A DNA stretch of 64,000 bases, from positions 1-64,000 of the forward strand of contig JANWZE010000050.1 of NCBI GenBank assembly GCA_025054955.1, given 5' to 3'. The stretch's first letter is position 1. Every line of letters begins with the position of its first letter. The DNA comes from Blastocatellia bacterium (lineage in GTDB: Bacteria > Acidobacteriota > Blastocatellia > HR10 > J050). Positions 43,635 through 52,621 of this stretch are shown here, piece after piece. A program made the position numbers and the translations under genes. The notes under the pieces were generated by a model. That model was not told where the DNA came from. It was given only the letters and a program-made list of their open reading frames with translations, and searched no databases.

Positions 43635-43767
43635 GTAACGTGACAAAAGTTCGGGGTGTTTTTGGAGTGTTGCGACGTGTCGCAGCTTTGGTCAGAAAGT
43701 GGTGACACGTCACCGCACTCCAAAACGTCCCGTCCCTCCGAAATGTCCCAGAACTTTTGTCCACCTC
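43635..43767 (+). repeat. MITE-like palindromic element, copy D
   Basis: Begins GTAACGTGACAAAAGTTC and ends GAACTTTTGTCCACCTCCG, with internal hairpins GCGACGTGTCGC and GTGACACGTCAC. Very close to copies A and C over the first 100 bases. It lies directly after the half copy of a second palindrome family. Confidence 0.88.
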
Positions 43768-43827
43768 CGTAGTGGCGGCAGCCGCGTTGCGGACTGCTCG
43801 CCCTATGACGAGTAGAATGAGACTCGT

Positions 43828-45246
43828 CTACTCAATGTAGCCTAGTGCCCGCAGCCGCTCCATGATTTGATCGTCCATCGGCGATTCAATCGGTGTACTA
43901 TCAGCCTGCACGTTGATGTCATAGGTCGTGATGTAGCGAATCGGGTGCTCGGCGAGAAACTCCTTGCGCAACGCCCGCCGAATCACGCGACCATCCATGT
44001 CTGCGCCCACCGGCAATCCCATTAGCGCCAGCAGCGTCGGCGTCACATCTAACACCGACGGAGCACCCAGAGGGTTTCCCGGTTCAATGTGCTTGCCGGT
44101 CATGATGATGATGCCGTCTTCGTCCGTGTGCGCGGCGGAGCCAGCGCCGCCGGACAAATCGAATGCCCGTTGGCTGGCCGACATCCCATGATCCGAAACC
44201 ACCACCACGCAGGTCTCTTCATCCAGCCCGCTCAGGTATTGGCCGATCATCTCATCAACGAAAACGTAGTAATGGCGCAGCACATCTTTGTATTGCTTGA
44301 TCTGGCGCGGCTCGACGACGGCGTTGAATTTCTCCGGCTCCATATAGAGCCAGAACCGATGCCCGACCACATCAATGCCGGCAAAATAAACGGCCAGAAA
44401 ATCAGGCCGCAGCCTGCTCCACAAATATCGTCCAATCGCCCCGTATGTGCGATCATCGTTATGAATCTGCACCAGCAGCGAAAGCGACACTCTTTCCGCT
44501 TCCGTCAGCGGTTCGGTTGCGGCCCGGACATGGCGAATGAATTCCGGCGCATCATCAATCTGGTTGTGCGGTCGGATGAGTGGCCGAATCTCATTGAACA
44601 GTTCTTCTGGATAAGTCTGCCGATTCGCGGCCTCTGATAGCAGGGCGGACTTGCGCGGATACTCCAGCAATCTTGCCGACGGTTCATCTGAAGCCTGTTC
44701 TTCAGCCAGCTCGCCGAGCGGGGCAAAATCTTTCAACTTGTATCGCGTCACGCCTGACACCATCGCGCCGTTAACTGGTGTGGCCGGCCATGTGTTCCAC
44801 CAACCAACGACGCCGACGCGCTTGCCATAGTCCGAGAGAATGTCCCACACCGTTTTGCACCGGCGCATATTGGACGTGTAGGGCATGCGCTTGCCGGTCT
44901 GTGGATGACGAACGACGAAACCGAGAATGCCGTGCTTTTTCGGGCGCTTGCCAGTGGCGATGCTGTTCCAGATGCGCGGCGACTGAGCCGGAATCAGCGT
45001 TTTCAATCGGCCGTGGCTGCCCGATTCAATCAAAGCTTGCAGGTGCGGCAGCTTCTTTTCTTTGAGCAGTGGCGTGATGATCCGCCAATCCGCTGCGTCA
45101 AGACCAATCAGAAGAATCTTTGTGTCTGTCAGCCACTGTGAATCTATGGCCGTTACTTTCTGTCCCGGCCACAGTGGCCATCGCCGTATTTGCCGTTGGT
45201 TGTGAAGCAGCCGCTTGAGGCGCCAGCGGAGTTTCTTCTTTTTCAT
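43828..45246 (-). CDS. alkaline-phosphatase-superfamily phosphodiesterase, paralogue 4
   Basis: A 472-residue, shorter and more divergent paralogue. After a basic N-terminal extension of about 40 residues comes ILLIGLDAADW (Asp50). Ser89 in PAQSPRIW takes the nucleophile position before TGKRPKKHGILGF. YFAGIDVVGHRFW and VVSDHGMSASQ follow. It ends RLRALGYIE. The C-terminal cap is reduced compared with the others. The ATG at 45246 overlaps the stop of the LpxL-like gene (ATGA), so the two are coupled; the longer frame to 45291 is rejected. Coupling to an acyltransferase suggests a lipid substrate. Confidence 0.87.
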   Translation of the reverse strand: MKKKKLRWRLKRLLHNQRQIRRWPLWPGQKVTAIDSQWLTDTKILLIGLDAADWRIITPLLKEKKLPHLQALIESGSHGRLKTLIPAQSPRIWNSIATGKRPKKHGILGFVVRHPQTGKRMPYTSNMRRCKTVWDILSDYGKRVGVVGWWNTWPATPVNGAMVSGVTRYKLKDFAPLGELAEEQASDEPSARLLEYPRKSALLSEAANRQTYPEELFNEIRPLIRPHNQIDDAPEFIRHVRAATEPLTEAERVSLSLLVQIHNDDRTYGAIGRYLWSRLRPDFLAVYFAGIDVVGHRFWLYMEPEKFNAVVEPRQIKQYKDVLRHYYVFVDEMIGQYLSGLDEETCVVVVSDHGMSASQRAFDLSGGAGSAAHTDEDGIIIMTGKHIEPGNPLGAPSVLDVTPTLLALMGLPVGADMDGRVIRRALRKEFLAEHPIRYITTYDINVQADSTPIESPMDDQIMERLRALGYIE

Positions 45247-46097
45247 ATCGTCTCTGCTGCTCGCCGCGCGATGCGTCGGGCGCTGTACCATTGCGTGGGG
45301 TCTTGCTGGACGCGCTCGATGAGCGGGGCTAGCAACGCTTCCATTTGCTCATTCAGCGGCAAGTGCTCAGGCACGTCAACCTGCATGAAGCGGAGACCAA
45401 TCCGCGCCCGCGAGATGGAATATGTGATCCATCCGATCAGCGGCGCGCGCATCTGACGGGCAAACACGATGAAGGATGGAGAAAACTGCGCCGCCTGTCC
45501 AAGAAAGTTCACTGTCACCGGCTTGCGTCCGGCATTACCATCGGCCATCGTCATCAGCAGCTCGTTGCGCTGTAGGACCTCATAGACTTCCTGCTTGTTG
45601 AAATCGTCAACGTTAATCATCCGGCCAGTGATGGCGCGGTTAGTATGGTGCGCGGCCGCCAAGCCGCGCGTCCGGGCGATGTAGCTGAGCGTGTACCCTT
45701 TTTTGCACGGATAAATCGGCCCGCCCCAAAACCGTCCATAGTGAATCCCGTAGAGCATCACGCCTCGCCCCTGCTCTAGCGCGCGATCAACCAACTCCAG
45801 TCCTTCCACCTCGAACACCGCATCAATGTCCGCTTCCGACAGGACCGGCAACACAAGCGAGTCAATGTAGGCCCAATTGTAGTGCATGATGATTTGGCAC
45901 AGCGTCTGGTCAATCCACGCCTCGTCCTTGTCGGCAAAGATCAGGCGCAGGCTCTCCCGCATCTTCTGGCGATCTGCGCGCGCGTCATCAGCCGAGATAA
46001 GCGCGTCCATGATCCGAAACGCCGTCGAAAGATTGCTCACTTTCGGAAGGTAACCAAGCGGTCGGTGCAGGTGCCGTTTGAGGTCAGCCAACCACAT
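45243..46097 (-). CDS. LpxL/HtrB-like lysophospholipid or lipid A acyltransferase
   Basis: A 284-residue member of the LpxL/HtrB acyltransferase superfamily. The sequence VMLYGIHYGRFWGGPIY aligns with the HX4(D/E) active-site motif, but the acidic residue is replaced (HYGRFW). MTMADGNAGRKPVTVNFLGQAAQFSPSF corresponds to the conserved DQ..GR..V.FFG region. No long N-terminal membrane helix is evident. It may acylate a glycolipid with an altered mechanism, or be non-catalytic. The ATG at 46097 is preferred; GTG at 46100 is also possible. Its stop overlaps the start of phosphodiesterase paralogue 4. Confidence 0.75.
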   Translation of the reverse strand: MWLADLKRHLHRPLGYLPKVSNLSTAFRIMDALISADDARADRQKMRESLRLIFADKDEAWIDQTLCQIIMHYNWAYIDSLVLPVLSEADIDAVFEVEGLELVDRALEQGRGVMLYGIHYGRFWGGPIYPCKKGYTLSYIARTRGLAAAHHTNRAITGRMINVDDFNKQEVYEVLQRNELLMTMADGNAGRKPVTVNFLGQAAQFSPSFIVFARQMRAPLIGWITYSISRARIGLRFMQVDVPEHLPLNEQMEALLAPLIERVQQDPTQWYSARRIARRAAETI

Positions 46098-46209
46098 CAC
46101 TCATCAAGGTCCATCATCTTCCATTGGTCTATTGTTGTGATCGGTATCGGCTTGCCGCACGTTAGCCTATTTCTCAAGCCATCCAGGCCGGTTCCGAGAT
46201 TCAGGATTG

Positions 46210-46425
46210 TCATCGCTTGTTGGTTAACGTCTCCCGCACAACGCTGGGGAGAAGGTACTTCCGCGTCACCTGAATACGACCAAATCCGCGCTCTCCCAGT
46301 CTTAGTGGGATGATCTTTACTTGCTCGATCGTGTCCCGTTCTTCGTTGAAAATGCGGATGAACTCTTCTGTGCTCACTACCTCTGAGTACAGATCCTTGA
46401 TATCAATGATCCCTGGTGTGTTCAT
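46210..46425 (-). CDS. small hypothetical protein
   Basis: A 71-residue frame starting MNTPGIIDIKDLYSEVVSTEEF, with RIFNEERDTIEQVKIIPLRLGERGFGRIQVTRKYLL, an alternating pattern compatible with a small alpha/beta domain. I do not recognise it. There is no clear Shine-Dalgarno. It lies on the same strand between the second B12-radical SAM gene and the LpxL-like gene, and its composition looks like coding sequence. Confidence 0.45.
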   Translation of the reverse strand: MNTPGIIDIKDLYSEVVSTEEFIRIFNEERDTIEQVKIIPLRLGERGFGRIQVTRKYLLPSVVRETLTNKR

Positions 46426-46470
46426 GTGATCAATATCTCAAATCAGGCGCGTTAAGAGTCAATGGAGGTC

Positions 46471-48087
46471 TCACACACCCGCCTGCTCCGTCTGCGCCTG
46501 CAAGATTCGCTCATCGGCAGTGTATGTATCAATCCGCAGGTTCTCGCTGGCCGGGCCTGTGCCGCCGGCTTTGCGGCTCTTTTGTTGTTGCCGCACGACT
46601 CGCCGGAACTTCATCAGGCCGTATTGCCGCAGCGCCCACAGCTCGATCGGCGCGCGGAAGAAGTAATACTTCCAGCGCAAGTCGGTCATCAGCGCGATGA
46701 GCTTGTAGAGTAACAGCAGGAGCGGGTTCTTTGTTTTGGACAATTTGCGATGCTCTAGCAGTTCCAACAATTGGACGAAGTAAGTGACGAAGTTCTTTTG
46801 ATTCTGCGTTACCCATGGCGGGGACACTTCGCTCCGATGGTGGAACGTTGCCCATTCTTCCAGGCTCTTGGGTTCGTTCAGACCGAGTTTGAGGCTGTGT
46901 TGATAGAGCAGCGTGCCGGGATATGGTGAATAGATGTAGAAGTTGAAACTGTGAAATCCGTTCGATTGCAATGCCACGCGGCGCACTTGGTCTACGCTTT
47001 CGCGGAATTCCGCTTCGTAAGTCAAACGCCCCTTGTAATCAGGTGGCAGCGGCATGCCGGTGATGAACGAGCAGGCCAGCCGGATGCCATGCTTTTGTGC
47101 TCGCTCTTGCACGGTCAGATACTGCTCGACGGTCGTATCTTTGTAGATCAAATCCAGCATCTCCTGATCGCCCGATTCGACGCCGACCAGGATTTGATAG
47201 CATCCACTCTCCCTGAGTAACTGCCAGAAATCGTCGTCCAGATGAATCAACCGATCCACTCGTCCGGGCACGCGCCCCCATTTGACGTTGAGCTTCCGCT
47301 CCAAAAATCCTTCGCAAATCTTCTTCACCCGTCGCAGATCGGTGAAAAAATTGTTGTCCTCAATCAGAATGACGTTGGCTCCGTACTGGCGCACGAGCAC
47401 TTCGATTTCATCCAGCGTGCGCTCTGGGCTTTTGGCCTTCCATAGCCGTTGCGACGTGAGCGGCTCGGAACAGAAGCCGCAGCGCGAAGGGCACCCAATG
47501 CTGGAGATGTAGTTGACGACTCGATTGCCTTTCTTGGTAATTTCCAGATGCTTTCTCACGTCCACCAGATGAAACGGCCACGGGGGCAGCTCGTTCAACC
47601 CGACAAACCGTCGCTCTGGGTTGTCAATGACCTGACCATCCTGCTTGAATGTCACCCCTGCCAGCCCATCCAGCGGCTGAGCTGATTGCAGCCGATGCAC
47701 CAACTCAGCAAAGGTCACCTCGCCTTGTCCGCCTTTGACGACAATATCCACGGTCGGATGTTCGCAGGTCTGTCGTGGCAAGATGCTTGGATGCACGCCG
47801 CCCCAGACAATCGGAATCTGCGGGTATCGTTCCTTCACCAATCGAGCCATGGCAATCCCCATCTCGATCTGTGTACCCGTCAGCGAGCTAATGCCGAGGC
47901 AGATGGCGTCCTTGACCTCTTCCAGGACGTGTTGACGAAAGTCAGGGTCTACGTCTTGGCTGATGATCTTGATCTGGTAGCCTTCCTGCGCCAGCACCGA
48001 TGAAGTGGCGATCAGCCCCAAGGGTAACCGGTAGTAGGGCACGTTCCGACGCGCCGCCGGGTTGAACAGAACGATTTTCCCTTCCAT
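46471..48087 (-). CDS. B12-binding radical SAM protein, paralogue 1
   Basis: A 538-residue cobalamin-dependent radical SAM protein. Residues about 1-150 form the B12-binding Rossmann domain (PLGLIATSSVLAQEGYQIKIIS, VWGGVHPSILP). The radical SAM domain has the 4Fe-4S motif C199-x3-C203-x2-C206 (GCPSRCGFCSEP) and ESGDQEMLDLIYKDTT in the barrel. The C-terminal 150 residues are specific. Such enzymes methylate or otherwise modify unactivated carbons, or join them. AAGGAGAAACGCAC precedes the ATG. It lies 17 bp downstream of its paralogue at 48105. The substrate is unknown; lipid or glycan modification is inferred from context. Confidence 0.9.
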   Translation of the reverse strand: MEGKIVLFNPAARRNVPYYRLPLGLIATSSVLAQEGYQIKIISQDVDPDFRQHVLEEVKDAICLGISSLTGTQIEMGIAMARLVKERYPQIPIVWGGVHPSILPRQTCEHPTVDIVVKGGQGEVTFAELVHRLQSAQPLDGLAGVTFKQDGQVIDNPERRFVGLNELPPWPFHLVDVRKHLEITKKGNRVVNYISSIGCPSRCGFCSEPLTSQRLWKAKSPERTLDEIEVLVRQYGANVILIEDNNFFTDLRRVKKICEGFLERKLNVKWGRVPGRVDRLIHLDDDFWQLLRESGCYQILVGVESGDQEMLDLIYKDTTVEQYLTVQERAQKHGIRLACSFITGMPLPPDYKGRLTYEAEFRESVDQVRRVALQSNGFHSFNFYIYSPYPGTLLYQHSLKLGLNEPKSLEEWATFHHRSEVSPPWVTQNQKNFVTYFVQLLELLEHRKLSKTKNPLLLLLYKLIALMTDLRWKYYFFRAPIELWALRQYGLMKFRRVVRQQQKSRKAGGTGPASENLRIDTYTADERILQAQTEQAGV

Positions 48088-48104
48088 GTGCGTTTCTCCT
48101 TAGC

Positions 48105-49697
48105 TCACACGTTTTGTAGTTCCGGCACAGTCGTTCGGTGAGGTCTGGACTTAAGCACCGGCGGTTTCTTCTTGAGCTTGCCCGCCGCGCGCAGCAGCAT
48201 GTACTCGACAGGAAATCGGAAAAAGCGATGCTTCCAGCGCCAGACCGTAGACCAATAAATCAACCGATAGACGGCGGCTTTCAGTGGATTCTTGTGGTTC
48301 AGCTTTTGTCCGCTGTAAATATCGCGGAGCAACACAAAATACTTGTCAAAATTCTTTTGGTTCTTGGTCAGCCAGGGTACCAGCGTCTTGCGATGATAGA
48401 ATTCAATCCAGCCTTCCAGCCGGTCCGGCACTGTCAATCCCCATTCGAGGCTCTCCTTGAACTTCTCACTGCCCGGATAGGGCGTGTAGGTGTAAAGGTG
48501 AATCGGGAACTTTCGGTAACGATCCAGGCAGGCGCGAATCATGTCCACCGTCTGGACGAACTCGTCCTCGTAGGTGACGCCGTCCTTTTCTTGCGTGAAC
48601 GGCATGCCGGTGATCACACTGGCGCTCAAGCGGACGCCGTGCTCTTTGCAGCGATCAATCAGTTTGAAGGCGTCTTCATTCGTTTGACGCCCTTTCATTT
48701 TGCGCAGCGCCACGTCCGAGCCAGAGTCCAGGCCGAAATAGACGTGATAGAATCCGCTCCGTCGCATCAGTTGCCATAGCTCATCCGGGTAGCGGCCGAG
48801 CGTGTCGCACCGTCCGGGCACGCGCCCCCATTTGATCTGGATTTTCCGGTCAATGAGTTCCTGGCAGATTGCCGCCACGCGCCGCTTATCAACGAAGAAG
48901 TTATCGTCGCAGATTTTCAGACAATCAATTTTGTATTCACGCCAGAGCCGCTCCACTTCATCCACCACGCGCTGCGGACTTTTGCCTTTCCACCGCCGCT
49001 GCGACGTCAGCGGCTCAGAGCAGAACGTGCAATCCAACGGGCAGCCGTAGCTGGTGATGTAGTTGATCATCCGCTCGCCGCTCTTGGTCTGCTCGATGTA
49101 CTCTTCCATATCCACCAAGTGAAACGGGATGGGAGGAATCTTATCGAAGTCGAACATCGGCCGGTCCGGCGTCTCGATGATCTGGCCGTCTTGTTTGAAG
49201 CAGATGCCCAAACATTGCTCCAGCGGCTCGTCAGCTTCCAATCGGTGCACCAATTCCCACAGCGTCATTTCGCCGTAGCCTTTGACGACAATATCAACGT
49301 AAGGATTTTGGCAAGTTTCTTTCGGCAAGATTGATGGATGCACGCCGCCCCACACGGTGCGAATCTGCGGATAGGCTTCTTTCACTGCCTTGGAAGCTTC
49401 CAACCCACCGCGAATTTGCGGCCCGGTCATCGAGCTGACACCTAAGAGAACGGCGTCCTTGGCATAGTAGAGGATTTCATCCAGGTAATTAGGATTGCCA
49501 TCCTCCGAGATGATGTGAACACGATAGCCTTCGGCATCCAGCAAGGCAGAGGCGCACAGCAGTCCCAGCGGCAGATTCGAGAACATGCGCACGCGCCCGG
49601 TTTTCGGGTAAGGTGAGGGATTGAACAGAACGATGTTTTTCTTCTGCTCGCGCCTTCGGTTCCTGATGCTGATACCCACTTGCGCTTGAACGTGCAT
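48105..49697 (-). CDS. B12-binding radical SAM protein, paralogue 2
   Basis: A 530-residue paralogue of the next gene. B12-binding half: LFNPSPYPKTG, LPLGLLCASALLDAEGYRVHIIS, VWGGVHPSILP. The cluster motif is C219-x3-C223-x2-C226 (GCPLDCTFCSEP). The two proteins share the SEPLTSQR.WK.KSP stretch and similar C-terminal tails, so they arose by tandem duplication. Both retain the cluster cysteines, so both are probably active. AGGAGGTGTGA lies directly before the ATG at 49697. It is the first gene of the minus-strand run 49697-43828. Confidence 0.9.
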   Translation of the reverse strand: MHVQAQVGISIRNRRREQKKNIVLFNPSPYPKTGRVRMFSNLPLGLLCASALLDAEGYRVHIISEDGNPNYLDEILYYAKDAVLLGVSSMTGPQIRGGLEASKAVKEAYPQIRTVWGGVHPSILPKETCQNPYVDIVVKGYGEMTLWELVHRLEADEPLEQCLGICFKQDGQIIETPDRPMFDFDKIPPIPFHLVDMEEYIEQTKSGERMINYITSYGCPLDCTFCSEPLTSQRRWKGKSPQRVVDEVERLWREYKIDCLKICDDNFFVDKRRVAAICQELIDRKIQIKWGRVPGRCDTLGRYPDELWQLMRRSGFYHVYFGLDSGSDVALRKMKGRQTNEDAFKLIDRCKEHGVRLSASVITGMPFTQEKDGVTYEDEFVQTVDMIRACLDRYRKFPIHLYTYTPYPGSEKFKESLEWGLTVPDRLEGWIEFYHRKTLVPWLTKNQKNFDKYFVLLRDIYSGQKLNHKNPLKAAVYRLIYWSTVWRWKHRFFRFPVEYMLLRAAGKLKKKPPVLKSRPHRTTVPELQNV

Positions 49698-49991
49698 TCA
49701 CACCTCCTATTGAGAAACGCCTCGACAGAAACCTACTTCGTATTTCTTTTCAACGCCAGGCGGCGGCAATTATACCGAAGGGTTTCCTCTCTGTCCACAA
49801 ACCAAATCATGCATTGATTGTGGCGCACTTCCCCAATTGCCGGCATCCGAGGAATCAGGCGGTAGGTATTTGCTTGAGGAAGCTTGGCATTCTCAGGTGA
49901 GTTTTTCATTGCCGACATCCGAGAAATTGTGATAAGCCGGAGCAGGCGGCCCCTGCAAGCCGTCTACACGTGCCCAAGCCGCGCACAGATG

Positions 49992-52280
49992 CTATGATCG
50001 CGGTTCCGTAATGACCAGCTTCTGATTGGCCTGCACGTTGGTCAATCGCTGTACGGCGCCGCGCGGCCAGCGCACTTCAACGTCGGCCTGCGTGTGGTTC
50101 CCCAGTCCGAAGACCTGTTCCAGGCTATTCAGTGAAAGTTGCATATCAGCACCGGGCACTTCGCGCATTTGTCGACCTGAGCCGGTGGTCACAAAAATCT
50201 TGGCCCCGAAGGCATCCCGATTGCTGAGTGTGCCGACGAGCCGAATACTCAGCCAGTTATGGCCTGTGGATAGGTCATTGCGAAGCAAGACACCTTCCTC
50301 GCCTATATTCGCCAGGTAGATGTCCAAATCACCGTCATTATCAATATCTCCGAAGGTAGCGCCTCGTGTGTACCCTGGGTAATCCACGCCGTACAGGTGA
50401 CCAACTACGGTGAAGGTTCCGTCTTGACGGTTGTGAAAAAGCAGATTGTGTTGAGTGAGCGCAATCTTGAAATTGCCCGAATCGCCCACTACACCCGCGG
50501 TGACGTAATAATCCACCCACCCATCCAGATCAAAATCCCAGGCGTTAATTCCCCAGGTGCAGATCAACCAATCCGTTCCGGCAAATGGGCCTATCGGCGG
50601 CACCGCCGTGTCCAACCCAGCTTCGTATGTGGCTTCCGTAAACGTTCCATCGCCATTGTTCTTGTGAAAGGCGCCAGTACCACAATTGGAGATGAAATAA
50701 TCCAGGTCGCCATCATTGTCCACGTCCCCGGCACCGACCCCCATGCCGTAGAGTCGGGAATTGAATCCCACAGTTGGTCCCACTTCTGTGAATTTCCATC
50801 CGCCGCGGCCATCCGGGCCATCATTGCGGTAAAGTGTGTTAGGAAAGTCGTTGAACTGGCCAAAATCATTAATGACGGCTAAATCTACATCGCCATCGTT
50901 ATCATAGTCAGTCCAAAGCGCCGCAAACGTCCGCCCCCAGTTATTGACACCATAGGCTCGGCCCACCTCGGTGAAGGTCCCGTTGCCGTTGTTCCGATAG
51001 AGATAGTTGGGCTGTCCGGGCGCGCCAACAAATCCGGGCGCGGCTGGACCGCCTGCATCGTTTCCGACATACAGATCAATAAATCCGTCATTGTTGTAAT
51101 CGCCCCACGCAGCGCAGCTACTATCATCACCGACAGACCCGCCAACGCCTGCCAGCGTGGTTACATTGGTGAACGTGCCATCACCGTTATTGCGATAGAG
51201 AATATCAGGGCCAGGTTTGGTGGTGACGAACAGGTCCCTGAAGCCATCATTGTCATAGTCACCCCACGCAGCGGCGCGATACAGCACATCTTGTCGGCCA
51301 ACCACGCCCGCGCTCCGCGCCACATCCGTAAACGTGCCATTGCCATTGTTCCGGTAAAGGAAGTTGCGCCCTCGGTCGGTAACAAAGAGATCGAGCCAGC
51401 CATCGTTGTTATAATCAGCGAAGGCTGCGCCCGCTGCAAGGCCGCCCCGGGCCACCAGTTGGTGAGTGATGCCAGCCGCCTTGGAGATATCAATGAATGG
51501 AAAATCATCCGGACGGTAGGTTTCAACATAAAACTCATCCTGACTGAGCACATCTCCGTTGCTGTTTTTGACCACGCCAAGAATGCGGCAGTACCCTGGC
51601 TCGGCGGTGTACTCGCTCAGCCTGATCACCTCCAATCGGGTCTCCTGTCGGCCAGCAGGCAGGTTGAAAGGCGCTCCCAGGATCGGCATGACCATGTCCC
51701 CGGTGGGTAATTGCATCGAGAGGTCATAGGTGCCCTGTATGGGATTGAAACTGTTGTTTCTCAATAGGCAGCGGACCTGCACCGTTTCTCCAATGGGTTG
51801 ACGTCTCTTGTTCGGGATCAATTCAATCTCAACCTCCGGCGGGCGATCCAGCGCCTGGTAAAGTTCGGCCTCCACCTCAGTGACGTGCTGTCTTCCGTTG
51901 CCATCAATGCCGGTCACACGAATCGTATTCACGCCTTCGGCTAGGAAGCTCACACTTGCGGTGAACCGCCCGTTGATGACCGGAAAGGGCACCCCAGGCA
52001 GCTCATCACGTCTTCGTCCCAGAATGACCACCGGCGCTCCAACGCGAATGACATACACCACGCTTATAGATGGGTCCGTCACGACCCCTTCAATCGTGAG
52101 CGGGTTGCGTCCAATGATCAATTCTTCGGGAGGTGTCACAATCGTGATCACATTCTGAAGAGGCGACCTCAGCGCGACAGCTCCACTCATCGAGCTGGTG
52201 GTTGGTAGATTGCCGCTGAGCATCAGGAAGGTGCTCAGCGCTACGATCAAGCTGATGAAAAAGCTGCGACACTTCAACAT
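49992..52280 (-). CDS. secreted FG-GAP / ASPIC-UnbV protein (CRTAC1-like)
   Basis: A 762-residue secreted protein. A signal peptide (about 1-30) is followed by an Ig-like region (about 45-150, including VVYVIRVGAPVVILGRRRD) and a second region (about 155-260). Then come seven FG-GAP/VCBS-type calcium-binding repeats, each with D-x-D-x-DG patterns (DYNNDGWLDLFV, DYDNDGFRDLFV, DVDNDGDLDYFI and others, about 280-650). A C-terminal ASPIC/UnbV domain follows (about 660-760, LSIRLVGTLSNRDAFGAKI). A beta-propeller surface or extracellular role is likely. GAGGAGGTTACGGT precedes the ATG. The gene at 63165 is a paralogue. Confidence 0.92.
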   Translation of the reverse strand: MLKCRSFFISLIVALSTFLMLSGNLPTTSSMSGAVALRSPLQNVITIVTPPEELIIGRNPLTIEGVVTDPSISVVYVIRVGAPVVILGRRRDELPGVPFPVINGRFTASVSFLAEGVNTIRVTGIDGNGRQHVTEVEAELYQALDRPPEVEIELIPNKRRQPIGETVQVRCLLRNNSFNPIQGTYDLSMQLPTGDMVMPILGAPFNLPAGRQETRLEVIRLSEYTAEPGYCRILGVVKNSNGDVLSQDEFYVETYRPDDFPFIDISKAAGITHQLVARGGLAAGAAFADYNNDGWLDLFVTDRGRNFLYRNNGNGTFTDVARSAGVVGRQDVLYRAAAWGDYDNDGFRDLFVTTKPGPDILYRNNGDGTFTNVTTLAGVGGSVGDDSSCAAWGDYNNDGFIDLYVGNDAGGPAAPGFVGAPGQPNYLYRNNGNGTFTEVGRAYGVNNWGRTFAALWTDYDNDGDVDLAVINDFGQFNDFPNTLYRNDGPDGRGGWKFTEVGPTVGFNSRLYGMGVGAGDVDNDGDLDYFISNCGTGAFHKNNGDGTFTEATYEAGLDTAVPPIGPFAGTDWLICTWGINAWDFDLDGWVDYYVTAGVVGDSGNFKIALTQHNLLFHNRQDGTFTVVGHLYGVDYPGYTRGATFGDIDNDGDLDIYLANIGEEGVLLRNDLSTGHNWLSIRLVGTLSNRDAFGAKIFVTTGSGRQMREVPGADMQLSLNSLEQVFGLGNHTQADVEVRWPRGAVQRLTNVQANQKLVITEPRS

Positions 52281-52621
52281 ACCGTAACCTCCTCAGCTCT
52301 TTTTCGTCCCGAGCTAGACAGGACTTCCAAAAGATGTCACCAGTTAACAACTCAAGGGCGGATGGAGTGTATCAACCCAGGATGGGGAAGTCAACGAGCG
52401 GGAGCGCCGGCTCTAACCGAGAGCGTTCATCAAATTCATTCCGAGGTTTTCGCCGGTCATGAAGACAATCCAGCCGGCGGCGTTGTTGGGCGGTGGCGTC
52501 GAGCGCGGCACATGACGACTGCCTCGCGCCAGGATTGGAGACAACATCGGTCATCACCCTGCTGCCACCAGCGTGCCAAACAGGTGGAACATGGCCTCAT
52601 CCATGGCGATGACGACCACCA
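52281..52621. other. intergenic region with phosphodiesterase gene remnant
   Basis: 341 bases without an intact gene. The recognisable part is a 60-bp remnant of the phosphodiesterase family at 52446-52505. Confidence 0.6.
52446..52505 (-). pseudogene. remnant of a phosphodiesterase paralogue
   Basis: Twenty codons on the minus strand read RSTPPPNNAAGWIVFMTGEN. They align with RSTLPPNSAAGWSAFMTGKN of paralogue 5 and STLPPNSAVAWSSFMTGLN of paralogue 3, including the nucleophile region. No start and no further similarity on either side was found, so this is a leftover of a sixth copy or of a recombination event. Confidence 0.7.

Larger units (their letters stand above)
42829..43827. other. long intergenic region with nested repeats
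   Basis: About 1 kb without a convincing gene. It contains a half copy of the 69-bp palindrome (43596-43633) and, one base later, copy D of the MITE-like element (43635-43767). Open frames at 43094-43414 on both strands lack start signals and family features and are treated as chance. Confidence 0.6.

Noticed and set aside
34713-45246. Sulfatase assignment for the phosphodiesterase paralogues
   Set aside because: The N-terminal CxPSR formylglycine motif of sulfatases is absent; the Ser/Thr before TGxxPxxHG fits the phosphodiesterase branch.
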